DNA from: Parvibaculum sp.
GTDB taxonomy: Bacteria; Pseudomonadota; Alphaproteobacteria; Parvibaculales; Parvibaculaceae
Length of the DNA: 33,125 bases
NCBI RefSeq assembly: GCF_030694575.1
Contig: NZ_JAUYUS010000057.1
Coordinates: forward strand, 1-33,125
Direction: 5' to 3'
The first letter of the stretch is position 1. Each line of letters starts with the position of its first letter. Below, piece by piece: positions 18,227-27,437 of this stretch. The notes below the pieces were generated by a model. The model did not search any database and was not told the origin of the DNA. It saw only the letters and a program-made list of their open reading frames with translations. The position numbers and the translations under genes were made by a program.

Positions 18227-19120
18227 TTGCCGTCTCGCTCCACCCTCAACTGGCTTATGCTGGGCGCCCTCGTCGTGCTCTGGGGCTCCGCCTTTGCCTT
18301 CGCCAAGCTCGCCGTGGAAACCGTGGCGCCGGAATGGACCATGGCCGGGCGGCTGGCGGCGGCGGCCCTGCTTCTGCTGCCAGTGGCGGCACTTGCCCGG
18401 GAACACTTCCCGAGAAGTGCACGGAGCTGGGGCTGGCTCGCGGCACTGGCGCTGGTCGGCAATATCGCGCCCTTCTTCACAATAAGCTGGGGCCAGCAAC
18501 ATATTTCCTCGGCGCTGGCCGGCATCCTGATCGGCTTCACGCCGCTCGCGACGCTTCTCATCGCGCGGATTTTCATTGCGGAGGAACGCATCACGCCGCT
18601 CCGGCTCGCGGGCTTCGTTACCGGATTTGCCGGTCTCGTCATCGTGATCGGACCGGGAGCGCTGATGGACCTGAATTTCGGCGACAAGCTTTTCGCTCAA
18701 CTTGCGGTAGTGGCGGGCGCCCTCTTCTTCGCCTGCAACAATGTGCTGGCGCGGCTTGCGCCCGATATGCCGCTGCTGGCGAAATCCTCCGGGGTGATGC
18801 TCGCGGGCGCACTTGCCGGCACGGCCATTTCCGCGACGATGACGCCGCCGACAGAATTGCTGGAAGCCAGTACCGCATCGCTGCTCGGCCTTGCCGGGCT
18901 CGGCATCTTCGCCACCGGACTTGCCGCCGTCGTCTTCTTCAAGCTGATAGACCGCACCGGCCCGACCTTCGTGTCGCTGACGAACTACCTCGTGCCGGTC
19001 TTCGCGGCGGTGGCGGGCTATTTCATCTTCGGCGAGGAACTGCGGGCGAGCGTGCTGCTTGGCCTCATCCTCATTCTCGCGGGCATCGCGGTGAGTGAGT
19101 GGAAACGCTACGGCGGCTAG
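18227..19120 (+). CDS. EamA/DMT-superfamily transporter
   Basis: About 297 residues from the chosen TTG start. The protein has ten hydrophobic segments in two EamA repeats, beginning WLMLGALVVLWGSAFAFAKLAVE and ending LVPVFAAVAGYFIFGEELRASVLLG, as in RhaT/YdcZ-like metabolite exporters of the inner membrane. The start is uncertain: an ATG at 18107 would add an arginine/serine-rich stretch unusual for this family and overlap the serC promoter, while an ATG at 18257 would trim the first helix. No strong ribosome site supports any of them. The substrate is unknown. The last codon overlaps the convergent LysE gene by the four bases CTAG. Confidence 0.85.
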   Translation: MPSRSTLNWLMLGALVVLWGSAFAFAKLAVETVAPEWTMAGRLAAAALLLLPVAALAREHFPRSARSWGWLAALALVGNIAPFFTISWGQQHISSALAGILIGFTPLATLLIARIFIAEERITPLRLAGFVTGFAGLVIVIGPGALMDLNFGDKLFAQLAVVAGALFFACNNVLARLAPDMPLLAKSSGVMLAGALAGTAISATMTPPTELLEASTASLLGLAGLGIFATGLAAVVFFKLIDRTGPTFVSLTNYLVPVFAAVAGYFIFGEELRASVLLGLILILAGIAVSEWKRYGG

Positions 19121-19710
19121 ACTACCAATGCAACGCCGACGCTGACCACCATGAAAAGCGAGGCAAAAACCGCAATTGTCCGCATCACACATGGATCGCG
19201 GACAAAGAGCCGGATCGCATCGCCGCCCATGCCCCAAAGCGATGTCGCCATCATCATCAAAACCATGCTGATCGCGACAAGCGCAATTGCCTGCGGTGCA
19301 TAGGGCACATCCGGCGCGACGAAGGCGGTGAACACCATGACCGTCTGCACATAGGCCTTGGGATTGACCGGATGAAGTGCGACGCCCGCCCAGAAGGACG
19401 GGGCGGTATCATGCGCGGGGCCGCCAAAGCCCGCGCGGGCGAGCCGCCATGCGAGCCAGCAGATATAGGCGAAGCCGAAAAGTTTCAGCGCGAAGAAAAC
19501 CTCCGGCAGCGTAACCAGCAGCGCGCCCAGGCCAAGTGCGCCCGCGACGATGACGAAGAATCCGCCGAGCCACACACCGAAGAGATAAGGCAGCGCACGG
19601 CCGAGGCCGAGCGAGGTGCCAACCGAGAGAAGGCTGAGATTGGCGGGACCGGGCGTGAAGCTCATGGTGGCGACGAAGACCGCGCCGAGGGCCAGTGTTT
19701 CTAGGGGCAT
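19117..19710 (-). CDS. LysE/RhtB-family amino-acid exporter
   Basis: The product has 197 residues, the normal length for RhtB-type exporters. The family start FTPGPANLSLLSVGTSLGLG is clear at residues 18-37, and the motif VALHPVNPKAYVQTVMVF stands in the middle (about 110-128). Around five to six hydrophobic segments are present. The family exports amino acids and analogues across the inner membrane; the substrate here is unknown. It lies 33 bases downstream of the PhzF-like gene on the same strand, so the two are probably one transcript. Confidence 0.9.
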   Translation of the reverse strand: MPLETLALGAVFVATMSFTPGPANLSLLSVGTSLGLGRALPYLFGVWLGGFFVIVAGALGLGALLVTLPEVFFALKLFGFAYICWLAWRLARAGFGGPAHDTAPSFWAGVALHPVNPKAYVQTVMVFTAFVAPDVPYAPQAIALVAISMVLMMMATSLWGMGGDAIRLFVRDPCVMRTIAVFASLFMVVSVGVALVV

Positions 19711-19743
19711 GATGTAACCGGAAAGGGAATGAACCCGGAGAGA

Positions 19744-20535
19744 TCAGAAGGCAATCTCCGCCTTCATGTAATCGGCACAGCGGCCGCGAATGATGACGCG
19801 CTCGCCCGCATCGGTACACCAGAGCGTACCGCCGCGCTTCGATACCTGACGTGCGACGAGATCGCTCTTGCCGAGCTTCTTCGCCCAGTAGGGAACGCTG
19901 GTGCAATGCGCCGAACCCGTGACAGGGTCTTCGTCGATACCATGCGACGGGGCGAAAAAGCGCGAGACGAAATCGACGCCGTCGCTTCCCGGCGCGGTTG
20001 CGATGAGCCCGGCATTGAGCGGCGCGAGCAGGCGGCCGAGCGCCGGAAAGTCGGGCTTCAGGGCGGCGACCTCTTCCGCGCTGTCGAAGACGGCCATGAG
20101 GTTCGATGTCTTCAGCCACAGAAGCGGCTTCGCCCCGAGCGCCTCGGCGACGCCGTCCGGCGCGGGCAAGGGCTTCGGCTTCGCGGCGGGGCAATCCATC
20201 GCGAGCTTGCCGCCTTCACGCTTCACGACCAGCGTGCCGCTGCGCGTCTCGAAACGGATCTCAGGCTTGGCGTAGCCGAGATGCGAAAAAAGCACATGGG
20301 CGGAGGCGAGCGTCGCGTGGCCGCAGAGATCGACTTCGACCGTGGGCGTGAACCACCGCAGGCGATAGCCCTCTCCTTCCGGCGCGAAAAAGGCCGTCTC
20401 GGCGAGATTGTTCTCAGCCGCTATCGCCTGCATCAGATCGTCGGCGGGCCATGCGTCCAGCGGCACGATAGCCGCCGGGTTGCCTTCGAACACCCGATCC
20501 GCAAAGGCATCGACCTGATAGAGAACCGCTTTCAT
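19744..20535 (-). CDS. PhzF-family isomerase-like protein
   Basis: The product has 263 residues from ATG 20533-20535 (GGAGACGGGA site). The PhzF fold signatures are present: YQVDAFADRVFEGNPAAIV at the start, the catalytic glutamate in ENNLAETAFF (E46), DLCGHATLASAHVLF and GIDEDPVTGSAHC. In phenazine producers PhzF isomerises dihydrohydroxyanthranilate, but no other phz gene is here, so this is a house member of the family with an unknown substrate. It forms a probable operon with the LysE exporter and is divergent from a MocR regulator, which may control both. Confidence 0.92.
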   Translation of the reverse strand: MKAVLYQVDAFADRVFEGNPAAIVPLDAWPADDLMQAIAAENNLAETAFFAPEGEGYRLRWFTPTVEVDLCGHATLASAHVLFSHLGYAKPEIRFETRSGTLVVKREGGKLAMDCPAAKPKPLPAPDGVAEALGAKPLLWLKTSNLMAVFDSAEEVAALKPDFPALGRLLAPLNAGLIATAPGSDGVDFVSRFFAPSHGIDEDPVTGSAHCTSVPYWAKKLGKSDLVARQVSKRGGTLWCTDAGERVIIRGRCADYMKAEIAF

Positions 20536-20550
20536 TCCCGTCTCCAAAGA

Positions 20551-20566
20551 ATTGTATCGATACAAT
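20551..20566. promoter_or_regulatory. Perfect 16-bp palindrome, probable operator of phzF-like gene
   Basis: ATTGTATCGATACAAT reads the same on both strands and ends 15 bases before the phzF-like start codon. A second palindrome AATATCGATATT lies at 20595-20606. The only local regulator gene is the divergent MocR protein. Confidence 0.6.
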
Positions 20567-20605
20567 TTGAAGAGCCAGACGGAAAAACCGCCTGAATATC
20601 GATAT

Positions 20606-20672
20606 TGTCACCGTTACAGGAACATGATTGAGTGCAGAGACAGGTTCAATGAGTTTATTGTTACCATGACAA
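20606..20672. promoter_or_regulatory. Two related inverted repeats before the MocR gene, probable autoregulatory sites
   Basis: TGTCACCGTTACA (20606-20618) and TTGTTACCATGACAA (20658-20672) share a TGT-N7-ACA form and match each other closely when one is inverted. The second covers the MocR start codon, so binding there could block its own expression. Confidence 0.45.
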
Positions 20673-22105
20673 TTTCCATCTTCGACGCCGCTGACATCGC
20701 CGCCCGCCCCGGGCCCCGCTACCGCGCCATCGCGGATGCGCTCAGGGATGCCGTGAAGATGGGAGCGGTGGCGCCCGGCACCAAGCTGCCGCCACTGCGC
20801 GATCTCGCCTATGAACTCGGCGTGACGGTCGGCACCGTCTCCCGCGCCTATGCGCTGGCGGCGGCGCGCGGCGAAGTTTCCGGCGAAGTCGGACGCGGCA
20901 CTTATGTGCTCGGCGGGCGCGCCGCGCGAGGCCAGGCCTCCGGCGTCGGCTCGGCGGCCTTCCTCACCATGCCGGAGACGACGCAGGTCGCCATGAAGGC
21001 GGCGCTGGCGCCGCCCGCCGGACAAACGGAAATCATCGGCGCTGCCCTTGCCGGGCTGATTTCGGACATGCCGACGCTGACAGGCCCGTCGCTTTTCAAT
21101 ACCTATCTCGAACCCGGAGGCTGCGCGCGCCATCGTGCGGCGGCGGCAAAATGGCTCACCCATAGCGATTTCGCTCCGCAGGCGGATGAGCTGATTATCT
21201 GTTCGGGAACGCAGCAAGCAATTCTTGCCGCGATGTTCGCGGCAACGGAACCGGGCGACATAATTCTCGCCGAGGCGCTCACCTATCAGGCAATGGTGAA
21301 CCAGGCTGCATTGATGGGTCTGATGGGCCGGCGCGTGGCCCCTGTCGACATAGACGGTGAAGGGATCGAGCCTCAAGCGCTGGCGCGGGCGGCAGGCGAA
21401 ATGAAACCGGCCGCGCTGTTCATCGTGCCGACGCTGCATAACCCGACCGGCGCCATCATGAGCGAGAAGCGGCGGCGCGAGATTGCTGAAATCGCGACGC
21501 GCCACGACTTCGCGATCATCGAGGACGACATCTATAGCGCGCTGGTAAAGGACCGCCCCCTGCCCGTAGCGCATTTTGCTCCGGACCACACTTACTACGC
21601 GACAAGCCTCTCGAAATCCGTCGGCTGCGGCATCCGCATCGGCTTCCTGAAACCGCCGCTCGCCATGCTCGAGCGGACGCGTGCGATACAGCATGGCTTC
21701 GGCCAGACGGTACCGCCTTTGATGGCGGAACTTGCCACAAGGCTGATCGAAAGCGGCGATGCAGCGGCGCTGACGGGAAAGCTCCGCGAGGAAATGCAGA
21801 CGCGGCACGAGATGACGGCGGAAGCCTTGACCGGCCATGAACTCGCCGCGCACCCGGCGTCGCTCTATGTCTGGCTGGCGCTGCCCGACATCTGGCGGGC
21901 GCATGCTTTCGTGGACGCGGCCCGCGCGCGCGGCCTCGCCATCGCGGCGGGCGAGGATTTCATGGTGGGAAGAATGGACAGGGCCTCGCGCCATGTGCGG
22001 CTCGCCATCGGCCAGCCTCAGACAAGGGCGGAACTTGCCGCCGGTCTCGCAACCGTCGCCGAATTGCTGGCGACGGGCCCCATATCGAGCCCGCTAGTGG
22101 CGTGA
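20666..22105 (+). CDS. MocR-type regulator (GntR helix-turn-helix plus aminotransferase domain)
   Basis: The product has 479 residues from ATG 20666; an ATG at 20624 would add 14 residues and is possible. A GntR winged helix occupies about residues 15-85 (LPPLRDLAYELGVTVGTVSRAYALA). The remainder is a fold-type I aminotransferase domain with SGTQQAILA, VPTLHNPTGAIMS and the PLP-binding lysine K317 in YYATSLSKSVG. MocR proteins bind PLP and often an amino compound as effector. The divergent PhzF-LysE pair is the likely target. The last 12 bases overlap the end of convergent thiD. Confidence 0.93.
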   Translation: MTISIFDAADIAARPGPRYRAIADALRDAVKMGAVAPGTKLPPLRDLAYELGVTVGTVSRAYALAAARGEVSGEVGRGTYVLGGRAARGQASGVGSAAFLTMPETTQVAMKAALAPPAGQTEIIGAALAGLISDMPTLTGPSLFNTYLEPGGCARHRAAAAKWLTHSDFAPQADELIICSGTQQAILAAMFAATEPGDIILAEALTYQAMVNQAALMGLMGRRVAPVDIDGEGIEPQALARAAGEMKPAALFIVPTLHNPTGAIMSEKRRREIAEIATRHDFAIIEDDIYSALVKDRPLPVAHFAPDHTYYATSLSKSVGCGIRIGFLKPPLAMLERTRAIQHGFGQTVPPLMAELATRLIESGDAAALTGKLREEMQTRHEMTAEALTGHELAAHPASLYVWLALPDIWRAHAFVDAARARGLAIAAGEDFMVGRMDRASRHVRLAIGQPQTRAELAAGLATVAELLATGPISSPLVA

Positions 22106-22942
22106 AACGGGCTCGTCGTCTTCCTCGACGGCAATGCCATCGTCGAGGGCAGCAAGGAAGTTGAGCGGCCCGTGGCCCTTGCCGAAACCCGGCGCGGTAC
22201 GGATCGCCTCATGCACATAATCGCGCGCCGCCTCGACCGCCGCCGTCAACTCCACGCCTTGCGCAAGAAGCGCGGCGATGGCGGAGGCAAGTGCGCAGCC
22301 GGTGCCGTGTGTGTGGCGCGTATCGATACGCGGCGAAGAAAAAATCTGAAGCGTCTCCTGCGTTGCCAGCACATCGAAAAGGATGTTGCCCGGCAAATGT
22401 CCGCCCTTGAGAAGGACGGCCTCGCAACCGAGCCCGAGCAGCGCGTCAGCGGCCGCCTTCTGACTTTCGATATCGACGATCTTGCGGCCGGTGAGCACTT
22501 CCGCTTCCGGCACATTGGGCGTGATGAGCGTGGCGAGCGGGATCAGCACTTGCTTGAGCGCGGAGACGGCGGACCCTTCGAGAAGCGACGCACCGCCCTT
22601 CGCGATCATGACAGGATCGACGACGAGCACGCCGGGCGCGTTTTCCTCGGAGAGCTGCGCGGCAACGGCTTCGACGATCTCGGCGCTGTGCAGCATGCCG
22701 GTCTTCACCGCGTCGGCGCCTATGTCTTCAAGAACGGCCTTCATTTGCGCCACGACGATATCCACCGGCACTTCATGGATGCCGTGAACGCCGAGCGTGT
22801 TCTGGACGGTGATCGCCGTGACGGCAGTCATCGCGAAGCCGCCCATGGCGGTGACGCTCTTGATGTCGGCCTGTATGCCCGCGCCGCCACCCGAATCCGA
22901 ACCCGCAACGATGAGAACGCGGCCTTGAGGAAGAGAAATCAT
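22094..22942 (-). CDS. thiD: Hydroxymethylpyrimidine/phosphomethylpyrimidine kinase ThiD
   Basis: The product has 282 residues, slightly longer than the usual 265 because of an acidic tail (GIAVEEDDEPVSRH). It phosphorylates hydroxymethylpyrimidine and then its phosphate, using the product of ThiC. The ribokinase-fold start VLIVAGSDSGGGAGIQADIKS, the block DAVKTGMLHS, DPVMIAKGGASLL and the catalytic HTHGTGCALASAIAA near residue 215 are intact. No riboswitch is seen near it; it lies 31 bases downstream of glmM on the same strand and may be read from that operon. Confidence 0.96.
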   Translation of the reverse strand: MISLPQGRVLIVAGSDSGGGAGIQADIKSVTAMGGFAMTAVTAITVQNTLGVHGIHEVPVDIVVAQMKAVLEDIGADAVKTGMLHSAEIVEAVAAQLSEENAPGVLVVDPVMIAKGGASLLEGSAVSALKQVLIPLATLITPNVPEAEVLTGRKIVDIESQKAAADALLGLGCEAVLLKGGHLPGNILFDVLATQETLQIFSSPRIDTRHTHGTGCALASAIAALLAQGVELTAAVEAARDYVHEAIRTAPGFGKGHGPLNFLAALDDGIAVEEDDEPVSRH

Positions 22943-22973
22943 GAAAATGAACCCGAGCTAATGCGGCCGAAAA

Positions 22974-24320
22974 TCAGGCTGCATTATGCTCGATCACGGC
23001 GGCAATGTCGTTGACGACGGAAGTAACGAGTTTTTCGTCGTCGCCCTCGCCCATCACCCGGATAAGGGGCTCGGTGCCGGATTTGCGGATGACGAGGCGG
23101 CCCGTTTTGCCGAGACGGGATTCGCCTTCGCGGATTGCCTCCTGCACGTCCTTGTCCTTCAAGGGCTCACCGCGCTTGAAACGGACATTCTTGAGAAGCT
23201 GCGGCAACGGATCGAAGAGGTGACAGATTTCGCTGATCGGCCGGTCGCCCGCCTTCAAAACCGCAAGAACCTGCAACGCCGCGATGAGACCGTCGCCTGT
23301 GGTCGAGAAATCCTTCAGCACGATATGGCCGGACTGCTCGCCGCCGACATTGTAGCCGTGCTCGCGCATATGCTCGACGACATAGCGGTCGCCGACCTGC
23401 GTGCGCACGAGATCGAGGCCGAGCGTGCCGAGATAGCGTTCGAGGCCCAGATTGGACATGACGGTCGCGACGACACCGGGCGCCGACAGCGTACCCATTT
23501 CCTTCCAGTGATGGGCGATAAGGCCCATGATCTGGTCGCCATCGACGATCTTGCCGCGTTCGTCCGCAATGATGACGCGGTCGGCATCGCCATCGAGGGC
23601 GATGCCGATGTCGGCACGACGCTCGCGCACGGCAGCGCACATGCGCTCCGGCGCCGTAGAGCCGCATTCCTCGTTGATGTTGAAGCCGTTCGGCTCGGTC
23701 CCGACGGTCACGACCTCCGCGCCAAGCTCCCAAAGCACTTCGGGCGCCACCTTGTAGGCGGCGCCATTGGCGCAGTCGATGACGATGCGCAAGCCTTCCA
23801 GCGTCTGCTGCTTGGGGAAGGTGTGCTTCACATGCTCGATATAGCGCGCCTGCGCATCCTCGATGCGCTTCGCGCGGCCGAGATCGCGGGGCCCGGCAAG
23901 ATTGTCGGCAAGCCCGTTGTCCATGTGGTGCTCGATCGCGAGTTCCACTTCATCGGAAAGCTTGAAGCCGTCCGGTCCGAACAGCTTGATGCCGTTGTCC
24001 TGAAACGAATTATGGGAGGCGGAGATCATCACGCCGAGATCGGCGCGGAGCGAGCGCGTCAGCATGGCGACAGCGGGCGTGGGCAAGGGACCGAACAGGA
24101 AGACGTCCATGCCCATCGAGGTGAAACCGGCGGTGAGCGCGGGCTCGAGCATATAGCCCGACAGGCGCGTGTCCTTGCCGATCACCACTCGGTGGCGATG
24201 CTCGCCGCGACGAAATACGCGGCCAGCCGCCATCCCGACGCGAAGCGCCGTTTCCGCGGTCATGTGGCCGGTATTGGCAGTGCCCCGGATGCCATCGGTG
24301 CCGAAATACTTGCGCGGCAT
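22974..24320 (-). CDS. glmM: Phosphoglucosamine mutase GlmM
   Basis: The product has 448 residues from ATG 24318-24320, the standard start [13 protein letters not shown]; the longer open frame upstream is not supported. GlmM turns glucosamine-6-phosphate into glucosamine-1-phosphate for peptidoglycan and lipid A. The active-site phosphoserine is S102 in [15 protein letters not shown], the metal-binding loop is ALDGDADRV, and the sugar-binding [10 protein letters not shown] and phosphate-binding [12 protein letters not shown] blocks are present. The gene follows folP at 167 bases, an order typical of Proteobacteria (ftsH, folP, glmM). Confidence 0.98.
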   Translation of the reverse strand: MPRKYFGTDGIRGTANTGHMTAETALRVGMAAGRVFRRGEHRHRVVIGKDTRLSGYMLEPALTAGFTSMGMDVFLFGPLPTPAVAMLTRSLRADLGVMISASHNSFQDNGIKLFGPDGFKLSDEVELAIEHHMDNGLADNLAGPRDLGRAKRIEDAQARYIEHVKHTFPKQQTLEGLRIVIDCANGAAYKVAPEVLWELGAEVVTVGTEPNGFNINEECGSTAPERMCAAVRERRADIGIALDGDADRVIIADERGKIVDGDQIMGLIAHHWKEMGTLSAPGVVATVMSNLGLERYLGTLGLDLVRTQVGDRYVVEHMREHGYNVGGEQSGHIVLKDFSTTGDGLIAALQVLAVLKAGDRPISEICHLFDPLPQLLKNVRFKRGEPLKDKDVQEAIREGESRLGKTGRLVIRKSGTEPLIRVMGEGDDEKLVTSVVNDIAAVIEHNAA

Positions 24321-24487
24321 GAAGTGAACTGTCCTCGCGCCTTGTCTTGGTCTGTGTCTCACGCTGACCTGCCAATTGCCCCCACGGCCCCGGCACGCCT
24401 CCCCTAACGACACTCTTATCCGAACTATATGTGGCGAATATAGGATTCTATGCGCCTGTTGCAGTTAAAGTTTTCTTGCGAAATCTT

Positions 24488-25300
24488 TCATTGGCGTCCC
24501 GCCTCGACACATGCCGCGACAGAAAGGGCGTCCGCAAGCGGCCGAGGCTCATGGGTTCGGATGAAATCGGCACCCCGCAGGGCGGCCAGAAGCTCCGCCG
24601 CGAGCGTCGCCGCACCCGCTTCGCCGGCTGCCCGGCCCGTGACGGCCCGAAGGAAGGACTTGCGGGATACGGAGACGAAGAGCGGCAGGTCGAACCGCGC
24701 CTTGATCTCGCCGAGCCGGGCCAGAACCTCGAAAGAGGTTTCCGGGGTCGGCCCGAGAAAAAAGCCCATGCCCGGATCGAGTACGATACGGGAACGCTCA
24801 ACCCCTGCCCGCTCCAGAGCGGCAATTCGCCCGGCAAAGAACCGGCAGATATGCTCGACAATATCGCCTTCGGGTGCCGAGCGGCGGTCCGCGTTGCCCA
24901 TTTCCTGGATCGAATGCATCAGGACGAGCCGTGCTTTCGAAGCCGCGAGCGCGGGATAAAATCGCTCATCGGCAAATCCGTGAATGTCGTTCAGCCACGC
25001 CGCCCCATGCGCCAGCGCATAGGCCTGCGTCTCGGCGTGGAAGCTGTCGACGGAGAGAGGCACCTCGTTAGCGGAGAGCGCCTCGATGACCGGCCCAAGA
25101 CGACGAATCTCCTCCGCCGGGGAGACCGGGACCGCATCCGGATTGGACGAAGCGGGGCCGAGATCGATCACATCCGCGCCGTCGCCGACCAGCTCTCGTG
25201 CATGGGCGATAGCGGCGGCTGGATCGAAATATTTTCCGCCGTCGGAAAAGGAGTCCGGCGTGATGTTGACGATGCCGAAGATGCGCGGGCGCTGGAACAT
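24488..25300 (-). CDS. folP: Dihydropteroate synthase FolP
   Basis: The product has 270 residues, the family's usual length. It condenses the pterin pyrophosphate with p-aminobenzoate and is the target of sulfonamides. Conserved parts are FGIVNITPDSFSDGG near the start, DVIDLGPASSNPDA (normally GGESTRP in this loop, here GPASSNP, a known alternative in some groups), LVLMHSIQEMG, the region DPGMGFFLGPTPE, and VSVSRKSFLRAVTG. The altered ESTRP loop resembles FolP variants in Alphaproteobacteria and could affect sulfonamide binding, but this is an inference. The ATG 25298-25300 lies 45 bases from the TetR gene. Confidence 0.93.
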   Translation of the reverse strand: MFQRPRIFGIVNITPDSFSDGGKYFDPAAAIAHARELVGDGADVIDLGPASSNPDAVPVSPAEEIRRLGPVIEALSANEVPLSVDSFHAETQAYALAHGAAWLNDIHGFADERFYPALAASKARLVLMHSIQEMGNADRRSAPEGDIVEHICRFFAGRIAALERAGVERSRIVLDPGMGFFLGPTPETSFEVLARLGEIKARFDLPLFVSVSRKSFLRAVTGRAAGEAGAATLAAELLAALRGADFIRTHEPRPLADALSVAACVEAGRQ

Positions 25301-25345
25301 GCGTGGTCTTCTAGCACAGGCCCCGCGAGGCGGCGAGACTGAGAC

Positions 25346-25978
25346 CTAGAAATCCGAAGGGAGGACCGCGTCCGGGCCGACACCCATGACACCTCGCACG
25401 AGCTGTTCGATCAAAGCATCGAGCTCGCGGCGGCTCGCGCCCGCGAACTGCATCAGCGCCACCGTGTGGCCACCGCCGAGATAGATACGGGCAGCCGCCC
25501 GCGCGTTGAGCGTCGCCGGGAGCAGCCCCTCCCGCTTGCCGCGCGCAAAGACCTTCTGCGCAATGCCATGCAGGTTTTCAAGGACTTCCATATAGCGCGG
25601 CCAGACATCCGCGCGGACACCCGTGCTCCAGTCGAGCCAGACCTTGAGCATATCCGGCTTTTCGCGCGCATCGGCGGCGAAGCGAATCGGCAACATCACC
25701 AGCGCGTCGTGAACGGTTTTCGGTCCGCCGAGCGACGTCGATACGATATCGACGAGATAGGTCTCGACCTCGTCAAGGACGGCGGAAACAAGGTCTTCGC
25801 GCGTCCGGAAATAGGAATGGACGGCGGAAACGGAGACGCCTGCCCGCTCCGCGACATGGGAATGGGTGGCCCGCGCGACCCCGTGCTCGGCCAGCGCCCC
25901 AAGGGCACAATGCAGGAGCTGGGCCCGGCGGGCTTCCGGCTGGAGCCTTGTCCGGGGTACTGCGGCGGCTCTCGTCAC
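25346..25978 (-). CDS. TetR-family transcription regulator of the CYP153 genes
   Basis: The product has 210 residues from a GTG start (25976-25978), fixed by the site AAGGAGAG just upstream; the ATG two bases earlier is followed at once by TGA. The N-terminal helix-turn-helix (about residues 18-64, including [23 protein letters not shown]) is typical of TetR. The C-terminal half, about 140 residues, is the ligand-binding domain without a recognised subgroup. It is divergent from the CYP153 gene and the inverted repeat over that promoter is its probable site, so an alkane or alcohol may act as effector. Confidence 0.9.
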   Translation of the reverse strand: MTRAAAVPRTRLQPEARRAQLLHCALGALAEHGVARATHSHVAERAGVSVSAVHSYFRTREDLVSAVLDEVETYLVDIVSTSLGGPKTVHDALVMLPIRFAADAREKPDMLKVWLDWSTGVRADVWPRYMEVLENLHGIAQKVFARGKREGLLPATLNARAAARIYLGGGHTVALMQFAGASRRELDALIEQLVRGVMGVGPDAVLPSDF

Positions 25979-26070
25979 ATATCTCTCCTTCGGGAATCGG
26001 CGGCTTTCCGCGCCACAGTATAGCCGGAGCGGCAGAACCGTGGGAGCGGGATGAGTTGTTTCGACCCATA

Positions 26071-26111
26071 TTGACTCTCGGCACCATAGCTATTGATAAT
26101 ATACTCAATAG
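26071..26111 (+). promoter_or_regulatory. CYP153 promoter with overlapping operator
   Basis: TTGACT (26071-26076) and GATAAT (26095-26100) are spaced 18 bases and make a plausible promoter. An inverted repeat CTATTGA-N8-TCAATAG (26090-26096 and 26105-26111) covers the -10 element. A repressor bound there would block transcription; the adjacent TetR protein is the obvious candidate. Confidence 0.65.
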
Positions 26112-26154
26112 TGAGACCCGAGAGACATCGAGTTCATTGCCGGGAGGAACCGCC

Positions 26155-27426
26155 ATGACCGCTATTGCTTCCGCCGCTGCGCCGGCCGGGATCGAAGATC
26201 CCTATGCGCTATCCCTCGACCAGATCGACGTGAGCAGGCCCGAACTTTACGAGCGCAATATGGAGGGCGCGTATTTCGCGCGACTGAGACGCGAAGACCC
26301 TGTGCATTTCTGCGCCGACAGCGCCTACGGCCCTTATTGGTCGATCACAAAATACAAGGACATCATGGCGGTCGATACGAACCACCAGGTGTTCTCCTCG
26401 GAGGCCGGGCTCGGCGGCATCATCATTGAGGACGGCATCCAGAAAAGCAGCGGCGAAGGTTCGATCGATCTGCCCAACTTCATCGCCATGGACCCGCCGA
26501 AGCATGACGACCAACGGAAAGCCGTAAGCCCCATCGTCGCGCCCGCGAACCTTGCAAAGCTTGAAGGGACGATCCGCGAGCGCGTCGGTCGCGTGCTCGA
26601 CAGTCTGCCCGTCGGCGAAGAATTCGACTGGGTGTCGGCCGTTTCCATCGAGCTGACGACGCAAATGCTGGCGACCCTGTTCGATTTTCCGTTCGAGGAA
26701 CGCTCAAAGCTCACCCGCTGGTCGGACGTTGCAACGGCCGAACCGGGCAGCGGTATCGTCGACAGTTGGGAGCAGCGCACGAGCGAGCTCATGGAATGCG
26801 CCGAATGCTTCCAGGGTCTCTGGAACGAGCGCCTGGAGAAACCGGGCATGGACCTCGTTTCCATGCTGGCGCATTCCCCCGCGACCCACGACATGACCCC
26901 GCAGAATTACCTGGGCAATGTGCTGCTGCTCATCGTCGGCGGCAACGACACGACACGCAACTCCATGACGGGCGGCGTACTCGCGCTCGACAAGAACCCG
27001 AAGGAGCGCGAGAAGTTGTACGACAATCCCGCCCTCATCGACAGCATGGTGCCGGAGATCATCCGCTGGCAGACGCCGCTCGCGCATATGCGCCGCACCG
27101 CAATTTCCGACGCGGAACTCGGCGGCAAGACCATCCGCAAAGGCGACAAGGTGGTGATGTGGTACGTCTCGGGCAACCGCGACGAGGAAGCGATTGCCCA
27201 ACCGGACGACTTCATCATCGATCGGGAACGCCCGCGCCAGCATCTCTCCTTCGGCTTCGGCGTTCACCGCTGTGTCGGCAATCGCCTCGCCGAAATGCAG
27301 TTGAAGATTCTCTGGGAAGAGATCCTGAACCGCTTCAGCCGCATCGAGGTCACGGGCGAGCCCGTCCGCACACGCTCCAACTTCGTACGCGGCTATGCAA
27401 GCATGCCGGTGCGGCTGCACGTCTGA
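26155..27426 (+). CDS. CYP153-type cytochrome P450, alkane hydroxylase
   Basis: The product has 423 residues from ATG 26155 (GGGAGGAAC site). Bacterial soluble P450 marks are all present: the oxygen-binding helix [13 protein letters not shown] (residues 262-274), EIIRW with the ExxR pair (E301, R304), and the haem loop [15 protein letters not shown] with C373. The combination of [10 protein letters not shown], the phrase [13 protein letters not shown] and [11 protein letters not shown] is characteristic of CYP153. That family hydroxylates medium-chain alkanes at the terminal carbon. The ferredoxin gene follows 11 bases downstream; no ferredoxin reductase is in the window, so it must be supplied elsewhere. 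Confidence 0.93.
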   Translation: MTAIASAAAPAGIEDPYALSLDQIDVSRPELYERNMEGAYFARLRREDPVHFCADSAYGPYWSITKYKDIMAVDTNHQVFSSEAGLGGIIIEDGIQKSSGEGSIDLPNFIAMDPPKHDDQRKAVSPIVAPANLAKLEGTIRERVGRVLDSLPVGEEFDWVSAVSIELTTQMLATLFDFPFEERSKLTRWSDVATAEPGSGIVDSWEQRTSELMECAECFQGLWNERLEKPGMDLVSMLAHSPATHDMTPQNYLGNVLLLIVGGNDTTRNSMTGGVLALDKNPKEREKLYDNPALIDSMVPEIIRWQTPLAHMRRTAISDAELGGKTIRKGDKVVMWYVSGNRDEEAIAQPDDFIIDRERPRQHLSFGFGVHRCVGNRLAEMQLKILWEEILNRFSRIEVTGEPVRTRSNFVRGYASMPVRLHV

Positions 27427-27437
27427 GGAAACAACAT

